From contig QXVZ01026842.1 in the NCBI GenBank assembly GCA_008931825.1, forward strand, positions 1 through 27,468: 27,468 bases of DNA. The letters run 5' to 3'. The notes under the pieces are model-generated. The model had not been told where the DNA came from. It saw only the letters and a list, made by a program, of their open reading frames with translations, and did no database searches. The DNA is from Phallusia fumigata. Its lineage: Eukaryota; Chordata; Ascidiacea; Phlebobranchia; Ascidiidae. The translations under genes were made by a program, and so were the position numbers. Shown one piece after another: positions 20,001 to 27,468 of the stretch. Position 1 is the first letter of the stretch. Every line of letters starts with the position of its first letter.

Positions 20001-23000
20001 TTGCAGCAACTTTTTGTTTGTGAATGATACAGAATCAAATTCAGCAACGAGTTACACTTCTTGAGTCATGTGAATGCACTAGAAGATGTCAAGGTTCTGA
20101 TGGTAGATACCACAGCAATGATGCCACTTGGTCAGAAAATGAATGTTTGACATGTACTTGTGTAGAAGGCATGGTTTCCTGTGAACGTTTACCAAGTTGT
20201 GGAAATTTAGGTAAACTATTGGGCAAAACACCACATTGTATCCCAAAATTATTGTTTCAAAAATTACATAATAATAAAAAGTTACACAAACTGTTTTCCC
20301 TGAAACAATTAAAATGCAACTTACATCACAAAATGTTCAATTTGAAGTAGTACTTACTTACACAATAAAACAATAAACTAACTTGGATTTTTCACTACTC
20401 AGGTGTTTGTGACACATCTCCTTGTAAAAACCAAGGCATTTGTGAGGAAACAAACAATGGCTTTCTATGCCAGTAAGCATTTTACTTTTATGTGGAAGTT
20501 GTTTACATGTTTGCATGTAACAATAAATTTTTAATATTACCATGTTAGTCAGAATTATAGAATTAAAATTTTAATCATCAGTTTAAAAAAACTTGGGTAA
20601 ATATCTTACAGCAGGAAGTGCCTGTAATAATTTTATGTGTAAAACCAAAAGTAAAAATTTCTTTTGAAGGTGTCAGAATGGGTTTCATGGAAGTTTATGT
20701 GAACATGTGGACCATTGCCAAACAACTATTTGTCAAAATGGTGGAAGATGTACTTCCTCTAATTCACAATATCGGTGTGATTGTCTAACAGGTTATAGCG
20801 GCAGACATTGTGAAATGGTTGACTGGTGTGCCCAAAGACCCTGTGAAAATGGTGGAATGTGTACTAATGGTGATCAAGTACGCAGCAAAAATTTGTCTTC
20901 TTGTTTGTTATACATTTATTTAAAACGTAAATATAGGGGCATGAATGTCAATGTCATTTGGGATTTACTGGAGAAAATTGTCAGCATCAAGATTTTTGTC
21001 TTCCCTCCCCATGTGAAAATAATGGCAGATGCAAGTCGGTGATAAATCACAATGGAAATGTAAGTTAACACCTTTTTGTTTAGCATAATTGTTTTTTGAA
21101 TTCTTTTGGAATCATTGTTTCATTAGTGGCTGAAACAGCACATACCTTTTAAATCATTTGGTTCAAATATTTTGCCAAGGTGCTTTTTGTGACTAATTGC
21201 GTAAATTGTAACTACAAGCTAAAATTAATATTTGTTTATTTTTTTGCAAACCCAAATATACTAAGGTTATGCAATTCATATATTGCATAATGTTGTGCTG
21301 GGTTACAAAATCCTCAACTACCATTTGGGTTAAATTTTGCAGACCTTTCAATGTTTGTGTCAAGATGGCTTTGTTGGTGATCGATGTGAAATGGTTGACA
21401 GTTGTGCTGATGAACCATGCATGAATGGTGCAGTATGTACAAACACTCTTGATGGCTTTTTGTGTGGTTGTGAACAACATTATACAGGTGACAAAAAGTT
21501 ATTTGGTTTCTTTGCTATTTAAATGAGTATTGATACACCTAAAGGTCGTCTTTGTGAAACATATGATGTTTGTCATTCATTGCCATGTTTAAATGGTGGT
21601 CAATGTGAACCAGCTGCGGAAATCAATGGACATGACTACCAGTGCATTTGTCCCCAAACACATAGTGGTGTGATGTGTGAATTGCCTAATCACTGCTCTT
21701 CAAATCCATGCATGCACAATGGTGTTTGCACCAACTTGGAAACCAGTTTTTCATGCCGGTTTGTATCTTAGACTATTTCTGTTTCATTTCTATTTTTATA
21801 CATAGCATCTATTTATAAGTATTGTAAAACAATATAAAATTAGATAATGTCTAATGCTGGAAGGCAACCATGATTTTAATTTACTATGTACCTCATTTTT
21901 CAAGATGTCCAGGCACTCACTTTGGTAAACGATGTCAGCATTTAAACTATTGCAGAGGTGATCCATGTTTAAATGAAGGAAATTGCATTAACTCTCCTTT
22001 GGATCAGCAGGTATAAAGTGAATTTTTTTTTATTGCCCTAAAGCCAAAATATAAAGCCATTTGTAACAACCTTTTTTTGCAGCAACCATTTAAATGCATA
22101 TGCCCGGATGGGTATACTGGTTCACTCTGTGAAAACAAAGACTTTTGTGCATCAAGCCCATGTCTAAATGATGGAATTTGTTTAGTTACAGGTATCAGAC
22201 CATATTTATGTTAATGTGTTGTTAACTTACTGCTTTACATGTAACATATTTAATATTCAACTATTTTAATCATAATGAGTCCAATTCCAAAGGGGACCCA
22301 TATTGTTTGTTTGTTGTTAAATTATGTTGGTCTGTCAAACAGCAAAGCATTGTTTAATTTATGCTGCATCTCCAAAACTGCATAGGTAAAGGTTAACTAT
22401 TACCGTAGGTCAACCTACAAGTCTTGTGCAACTCATTTTTAGAATATTGTGTTCTATGTGTTGGACAATGAGGGTTACTAATAGGTTTGTGTGGGTATGG
22501 CCACATTTTTGTGGTAAAAGAGCTTTAAAACATGTCCATGATACTTATATACCCGTTGTAATAATAGGAAAACCCTGGAAAATATCATTTAGCGGAACAT
22601 AGTGTATGCAGCAACATGAGGAATATAACCTTTCTTGGTTATCTTCATTGTAAACATTTGTTTGTTTGCAACAAATTTGCCCTTAAAGGGGCTTACACTT
22701 TCCAAAAAACCTCTTCAATTCTGGCTGTATTTTGCTGTGCTAAATTTTTTTTTGGCAAAATAGGCTATGAAAAATGCTGTGGTTGCAATAAAAATAAGCA
22801 AATGCTTCTTTTCCCAACATGTTCTAAGTTTTTTCTAGTATATTTTTTGAACATATAAAAAAATCAAGAACTGCTACAATTTTATTCAAAAAAAAACTAT
22901 TTAAAAAAACATCAAATATTATATTTTACTTACATATTTACCTATTTAGGGAGTTGGATGGCTCCTATAGTTTATAAAAGGTTAGTTTAGCATGTCAGCA

Positions 23001-26000
23001 TTCCTATGACAGCTATTTTTTACAATTGTTTTTCTATGTTGCTTGCCAGTTTCAGACTTTTTAAATTAGTATGTGTTTGACTTGAGTGATGCTTGCCACT
23101 ACGTTTCTGTTTTGTTGCTGTGCTACATTTTGTTACATGTTTCATTATGTTGGTATTTATCTTTTTGAAAAACATGTCTTGCATGTTTACATCTTGTCAT
23201 TCAATTTTGTGCATCTTGTTTTTGGTAATGCATTTAGTTCAAGTTGAGTGGTACATTTTACTCTTTTTTAAAATTTAGATCGCAGTTACAGCTGTCAGTG
23301 TCTGGAACAGTACTTGGGGCAGAGATGTGAAGTAATCAACTATTGTACAAGAAATCCATGTTTGCATGGAGGAGTCTGTAAAAATCTTGCAAATGGTTTC
23401 AAATGTCTTTGTTTGCCTTCCCATCATGGAAGACGGTGTGAGGTTCTCCACCCTTGCAGGTACAGCGTTTGTAACTCGATCACTATCTAATTGGTGATAT
23501 TTGCAACCACATTATATTTATCCTGTTATTGTAAAAAGTGTAAATTATTTAAATCAGAGACCGTTACTTTATGAAGGGAACACATAGTGGTTCCACTCTT
23601 TTTACATTTTTTTAATCTATTTAATCTATAAGTTTTTACACCTGATAGATCGGTGTTTGAATTTGTGCAATGTAACTTTTGACTCAAGTTGACAGTTAAC
23701 CCACAGGTTTCCAAAATGTGAAATGATAATTTAAAAACAGCATTATTTAATAAAGTAAGTCACCTAGGGAGCTTGAATGTAAGGAATTTATTGAAATGCA
23801 AATGTAAATCGAAGATCCCCAAGTGCAAAACGACACAATGGTAAGGGAGGTTTGAGGAGTGATTGACAAGTATATGACTGAAGCAGTGCAAAACTTAACA
23901 TTCAGTATTTGCACAGCAGTATCTTGAAACTATTTACTACATCATGATGTAGAAGATAGTGCATTACAGCAACTTTATTTAACCATTTTCATCATAAATT
24001 CTGCTTGTATATGTCCCTAATCCAATCCTCCCAATGTGCAGGAACTGATTGACATGTTTTTAAGTTACATATAATTCAGTGGTTGATATAAGTGGATTGC
24101 TTTGTGGAAATGTATTTTTTATATCACACTGTAAAAGGCATTGTGTTGCAATAACTCCACTCCCATTTACAGTAGTACTGTGCAATACAGTAGAATATAC
24201 ACTTATGTGTGGTCAATGTTGAATTTATACCACATCATCAAAACTCCATTTGAAAAGGCCATTTACCTTTTGTAGCCTATGGCTCGGTCAAAAGCTGGTC
24301 AACCTATTGGTTAGTACAGCCATAGGGTTTAAATCATATTTTTTGACATAGAGATTGTCATTGGCATGATGTCAGAAGTTGTTTTGTTTCAGCAAACGTG
24401 TTTGTAGTGTATGTGCAATAGAATATGAAGTTTTTTTGTCAATAACTGCTATGACAAGCACTTTTTTACAGAAATAACCCTTGTTTAAATGGAGGAATAT
24501 GTACATCTGAAAGGGTTGGTATTTATACCTGTGAATGTCCACCAACTCATTATGGAAGGGAGTGTCAAATGATCAACAGATGTTATGACAATCCATGTTT
24601 AAACAGGGGGACTTGTATTCAAGTCAAAGAAGGTTTGGTATAATTTGAATAAAGTAGATGTTTCTTTTCTTACATACCAATTGATCCAACAGAATTTGTG
24701 TGCCAGTGTGCAGAAGGTTTTTATGGTGAGACATGTTCGTTGACAAATCAGTGCACTAGTACCTCTTGCCTGAATGGAGGAACTTGTACAAATGTGAATG
24801 GCAGTATAGCTTGCTCGTATGTAGATCTGTACAAATATTGGATTCGGTACACTATTGTATTTTATATTATTTAATTTGTTTAAAGATGTCCATCAACACA
24901 TCGTGGTCCAAGATGCCAGTTTGTCTGTAATGTTTGCATGTATTCAGCCAACCCAGGCAAAAGATGTAATGAGGACAGTAACACTCCTACAACTGAAATT
25001 CAACGATGGTACTATAACAAAGAATCACAAACATGTCAACAATTTACTTTTCAGGGTAAGTGTTAATATATTTGCATTTTCGGGCAAGCAAACTCTGCAC
25101 CTATTGTAAAAAATATGCTTTCAGCAAATTAATTCTATAACTGAATATTAGTTTAGAAAAGTTAAGTTTTGAGCATTGAAAAATTTTGTTACTGGGTTTG
25201 TGTTTGTATGTTTCTTTCTTTCATGCCTATTCTCACGGGTTGGGTGGAACCATGCCTGAATGTAATATGCTTGTAATTAGTTTACCGTCAAGCTACATGC
25301 CTAATTGCTGTTCCATTGGATCATTTTATACTTGATTTCCACAGAAACCAGAAACAAGTTTTAAATTAAGATCANTATGCTTGTAATTAGTTTACCGTCA
25401 AGCTACATGCCTAATTGCTGTTCCATTGGATCATTTTATACTTGATTTCCACAGAAACCAGAAACAAGTTTTAAATTAAGATCAAGACATACATGCAGAC
25501 ATACTATATAGACATATTTACATATATATCTGTATCTTACTTTTTTGCAAGGGTGTGGAGGAAATGCAAACAACTTTAACTCAAGACAATCATGCAGACA
25601 AAGATGTGTATTTGGTGCTTGCTGCTTGGCAAGAACATCAAGTAACACATCAGAGACTATGTGTCGGAGAAAGTCAATTAATCAATGCAAGCGAATTCAT
25701 GTTGAGCGAAGTGGAGAGTTTCAGGTAGAAATAGGCATGTAGGTTATAAAAAAATGCTACCAAACAGTTGTTAAAACTAAAGTTTCTGTTCTGCATTGTG
25801 TTTTTTAAAATAATTATGTTTGGTTTATATGTTTTATTTCATGTTGTAGGCCATTTCACATATTTTTTCAACAATGCTTATATTTTGCAATACAGGTTAC
25901 TGGATTTCTAAATGGAGAGGGATGTTCCAGGTTAACATGTGGCCCAACCGAAACATGCATGGTATGTCGTTATCGGTCCAATTTTTACACCTATTATTTT

Positions 26001-27443
26001 CACTAATTTTTTCTGTTTTTCTGTTTAACACTGTTTGGTTTCCAACGCTCAGTCAAGAAAGAGTCATTAGATTTTTTCAAATTTGCACACATGATAGATG
26101 GGAATCTAAAGTTGTGCACTGTAAGTTTTGACCCCAATTGGTTCATTAGTTCACTTCGGCTGCTTCCTAAAACGAATTCTTATCATAAATATGCTGTCTT
26201 TGAGAGTTGTTAAAGTGACATGTGTGATTAATCAAACATTTTGGCAGTAATTTATTCGATCGTTACTAAAGCATGTTGCTTTTAACAACTATATTGGTTA
26301 GTATATATACGACAAGAGTTGTGAACAGATCTGTGGTTGGAACACTAATGATGCAGTATAATTGTTTTTGTTTAAATGTATGGTGTACTTGTATTTGTTT
26401 TTCCTGTGATTTGTTGTAATGTTTCTTTATCATTTTTAGAAAACTTGTGCATAACACATGTCAAGCGAATTATATACAATTTGTACAGTCCTCTTTTCAT
26501 ACTATCTATGCGTGTTTGGTGCAAACCTTATTGGATCAAATATTTGATGAATAAAGCATGTCACTGTTAAGAACTATTTGGGCGATTATATTTTGATAAG
26601 AGATCTGTGTTTAGTGTTCCAAAATTCAAAAATATTTTTTTTGCGAATCAGTTTGGAGGAGCAGAATATGAGGTTGGATCTTCTATTCCTGTAGGATGTG
26701 AAAGGGAGTGTAGCTGTCAAGCTGATGGTATTTTATCTTGCTCATGTTCAAGTGTTTCCATAAGAAAGTACAGAAACAATTCTTTCATAATTTTCAAACT
26801 TTTTTAAATTGTGTTGTTTGTTGCAGGGAAGTGAGGCAATTAACTACTTTAGAATTAAAAGAATTTCATTCTGCTGTCCGAAGTCTTAAGATGACTGAGT
26901 TGGAAGGTGGTGGAAATGTTTGGGATATTCTTAGGGATGAATATGCTCAAAAATCTCCTATCGGCCAGGTGGAGATGCTAGTTTTGATTTTTAAACTTTT
27001 ATACACAAAAGAATGTATTTCCATTTCAAGTATTTTTCCCATTTAAAAATATTAATATTTTGTGTTGCTTTTAGTCAGTGAAACATTTTCTCTTGTGGAA
27101 CAGAGCATTTCTCAAAAGGACCGAAATGCTTTTGCAAAAATCACACTGTGATGTTACTATTCCATACTTTGATTTTACCCTGGATGCAGGTGTTGTTTGA
27201 TTAATATTGTTTTAAACATAGATGTTTTACTGGTGCTTTTTGTTTTTAGAATTAACTGACAAATACATTTACTGAACTGATGTTTTTTCATTTTATTATT
27301 TTTGTTGACTCTTTATTGCTCAAATTTTGTTTTTTAAACAGGTAACTTTGCTGAGTCTGTTTTGTGGCAGCCAACATATTTTGGTGGTGATGGTACATGT
27401 GTTCCTGATCATCCATTTAGAGTATTTCATGGAACCACTGCAA
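17048..27443 (+). CDS. Secreted mosaic protein: LamG/TSPN - coiled coil - VWC - 13 EGF - Kunitz-like - tyrosinase-like (3' partial)
   Basis: Twenty-five exons join without a stop: 17048-17162, 17505-17630, 18369-18760, 18827-18893, 19455-19578, 19694-19811, 20033-20210, 20403-20472, 20670-20877, 20937-21059, 21343-21487, 21545-21758, 21905-22010, 22083-22191, 23279-23459, 24472-24632, 24693-24816, 24886-25055, 25552-25724, 25896-25961, 26058-26120, 26652-26767, 26827-26968, 27075-27189 and 27342-27443. This gives 1169 residues, and the gene runs on past the window. The start ATG is followed by a signal peptide (CFLKIVYVVFLLLYTAEC). The product should be an extracellular, probably matrix or cell-surface, protein. 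I know no named protein with this full order. The head resembles NELL proteins, the middle resembles Notch-type EGF arrays, and the end belongs to the tyrosinase/type-3 copper family. Least certain are exons 20-21 (25896-26120) and whether 5' UTR exons lie upstream. Confidence 0.85.
17631..18368 (+). other. Intron before the LamG exon, nothing recognised
   Basis: This 738-base intron is strongly AT-rich with A- and T-runs around 17980-18190. No repeat shared with other introns, RNA gene or coding sequence was found. Confidence 0.4.
18894..19454 (+). repeat. Intron after the LamG exons with a weak 3'-module repeat copy
   Basis: Around 19230-19280 the order AATAATATGGTGTAACC, ACTTCCTGCCGG and TTTTGTG follows the 3' module seen at 4609-4665 (CAATATGGTGGAAGCC, ACCCTTCTGG, TTTTTT). 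The remainder of the intron shows nothing. Confidence 0.35.
22192..23278 (+). other. Intron in the EGF array with repeat copy
   Basis: A diverged 5' repeat module (AAAGGGGACCCATATTGTTTG) lies at 22277-22330, followed by AT-rich sequence. An open frame at 22616-22858 is rich in low-complexity codons and resembles nothing; I do not call it. Confidence 0.45.
23460..24471 (+). other. Intron in the EGF array with palindrome and repeat copies
   Basis: It contains a weak 5'-module trace (GAAGGGAACACATAGTGGTTCC, about 23573), a perfect 16-base palindrome CTACATCATGATGTAG (23937-23952), and a copy of the second repeat at about 24265-24335 (GGTCAACCTATTGG, then AGCCATAGGGTTTAAA). No coding sequence is seen. 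Confidence 0.45.
24914..25724 (+). other. Mosaic gene, Kunitz-like domain and Cys-rich tail
   Basis: Exons 18-19 (coding 24914-25055 and 25552-25724). IQRWYYN, QTC, FTFQGCGGNANNF, QSC and RQRC match the second half of a Kunitz/BPTI domain, including cysteines 3-6. In the first half, the residue aligned with BPTI Cys14 is Pro and the first cysteine (KRC) is misplaced by about two residues. The inhibitory loop and the 14-38 disulfide are therefore not normal, so protease inhibition is doubtful. A Cys-rich piece (GACC, CRR, QCKR) follows that I cannot assign. Confidence 0.65.
25266..25484 (+). repeat. Exact 109-base tandem duplication around one N (assembly artefact)
   Basis: Bases 25266-25374 and 25376-25484 are identical over 109 positions and are separated by a single N at 25375. 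This lies inside the intron between the two Kunitz exons and does not touch coding sequence. The pattern is what two overlapping contigs joined without merging would leave. Confidence 0.85.
25896..26767 (+). other. Mosaic gene, Cys-rich and VWC-like segment
   Basis: Exons 20-22 (25896-25961, 26058-26120, 26652-26767). GCSRLTCGPTETC is followed by a short exon and then YEVGSSIPVGCERECSCQ and DGILSCSC, which follows the VWC subdomain-1 pattern (G..Y..G..IP.GC...C.C..G...C). For the short exon two acceptors are possible; 26058 is chosen because only it keeps phase 0 on both sides (the one after 26052 leads to a stop after joining). The segment lies directly before the tyrosinase-like region. Confidence 0.5.
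26827..27443 (+). other. Mosaic gene, N-terminal half of a tyrosinase-like (type-3 copper) domain
   Basis: Exons 23-25 (26827-26968, 27075-27189, 27342-27443). KEVRQLTTLELKEFHSAVRS matches the 'R..iR.Lt..Er..F..A...Lk' opening of tyrosinases. Then comes FLLWNRAFLKRTEMLL where the family has FLPWHR.yL...E..L, followed by DVTIPYFDFTLDAG for 'vtLPYWDw..d.g', and FGGDGTCVPDHPF. In the CuA site the third His (WHR) is Asn (WNR), and the residue nine positions earlier, normally His, is Gln at an exon end. The CuB half lies beyond the window, so loss of copper there cannot be judged. The exon at the edge ends at a GTAGGC donor (27444). Confidence 0.75.
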
Positions 27444-27468
27444 GTAGGCCATGCTGCAATTTTTATTT

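Larger units (their letters stand above)
17048..20210 (+). other. Mosaic gene, NELL-like head: signal peptide, LamG/TSPN, coiled coil, VWC
   Basis: Exons 1-7, residues 1 to about 373. Residues about 40-235 look like a TSPN/laminin-G jelly roll: strand-rich, a central VDGK turn, and a closing FVGQMKQLEIYTPS, which matches the F.G...L.IY end of TSPN domains. Residues about 275-325 form a likely coiled coil (LENAVHMCQSEVTTMKETI, then SSLQQSLNQIQQRVTLLESC). It runs into a VWC subdomain with the pattern CECTRRC...W...CLTCTC.EGMVSC, very like the QLENC.CEKTC start of the first NELL VWC. The usual C-terminal VWC cysteines (CC..C) are missing, so only subdomain 1 is kept. Confidence 0.65.
20403..24913 (+). 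other. Mosaic gene, array of 13 EGF-like domains
   Basis: Exons 8-18 encode 13 consecutive six-cysteine EGF domains of about 37-41 residues, each ending G..C and joined by two to four residues. They have the non-calcium form: no D-x-[DN]-[EQ]-C before the first cysteine. Possible O-glucose sites (C.S.[PA]C) are CHSLPC in EGF6, CSSNPC in EGF7 and CASSPC in EGF9. Possible O-fucose sites (C....[ST]C) are CLNRGTC in EGF12 and CLNGGTC in EGF13. Such sugars are typical of Notch-like repeats; their presence here is predicted from motifs only. Introns cut many domains between the fourth and fifth cysteine. Confidence 0.85.

Noticed and set aside
22616-22858. 80-residue plus-strand open frame in an EGF-array intron
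   Set aside because: Low-complexity composition, no family resemblance, and it lies between two exons that join perfectly without it.
26053-26120. Alternative acceptor at 26051-26052 for the short exon
   Set aside because: It gives 68 bases; joined to the phase-0 exons on either side it hits an in-frame TAG. The acceptor before 26058 keeps phase 0 throughout.
1-27468. Bacterial-type systems, CRISPR arrays, tRNA or rRNA genes
   Set aside because: No arrays of spaced repeats, no tRNA cloverleaf or rRNA sequence recognised; all coding sequence is intron-split animal-type.

Overview
This is eukaryotic nuclear DNA: AT-rich, with intron-split genes whose exons (about 60-690 bases) join in frame across GT...AG introns. 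The gene families (VPS41, FKBP6, SLC34, NELL-like/EGF/tyrosinase) are animal. Compact AT-rich introns, small genes and several acceptors next to possible start codons suggest an invertebrate deuterostome, most likely a tunicate. That placement is an inference and not firm.

Layout. (1) 233-1604, plus strand: four phase-0 exons of the N-terminal WD40 part of VPS41 (HOPS complex); the rest of VPS41 is not in the window. (2) 2703-9289, plus strand: seven exons of an FKBP6-like protein (FKBP fold plus TPRs) reaching a stop codon but with no clear start exon. Its introns are full of copies of one degenerate repeat family. (3) 9792-15299, minus strand: a complete nine-exon SLC34 (type II sodium/phosphate cotransporter) gene of 568 residues, with a TATA box upstream. 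FKBP6 and SLC34 converge tail to tail. (4) 15447-17047: intergenic, holding a hAT-like transposon remnant and a perfect CRE palindrome. (5) 17048-27443 and beyond, plus strand: 25 exons, all phase-compatible, of one large secreted mosaic protein. Its order is signal peptide, laminin-G/TSPN-like domain, coiled coil, VWC, 13 EGF domains, Kunitz-like domain, Cys-rich/VWC-like segment, and the start of a tyrosinase (type-3 copper) domain whose CuA histidines look replaced.

The most interesting item is gene 5: a NELL-like head and a Notch-like EGF array joined to a probably copper-less tyrosinase fold. Second is the VPS41/FKBP6 junction, where a truncated VPS41 sits in frame and in phase before a start-less FKBP6. 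Third is the intronic repeat family, which carries ready-made 3' splice sites and seems to supply one real FKBP6 acceptor. A 109-base exact duplication around a single N at 25375 is almost certainly an assembly artefact. The genes do not form an obvious pathway; they are neighbours with unrelated jobs (endolysosomal tethering, germline co-chaperone, phosphate uptake, extracellular matrix).
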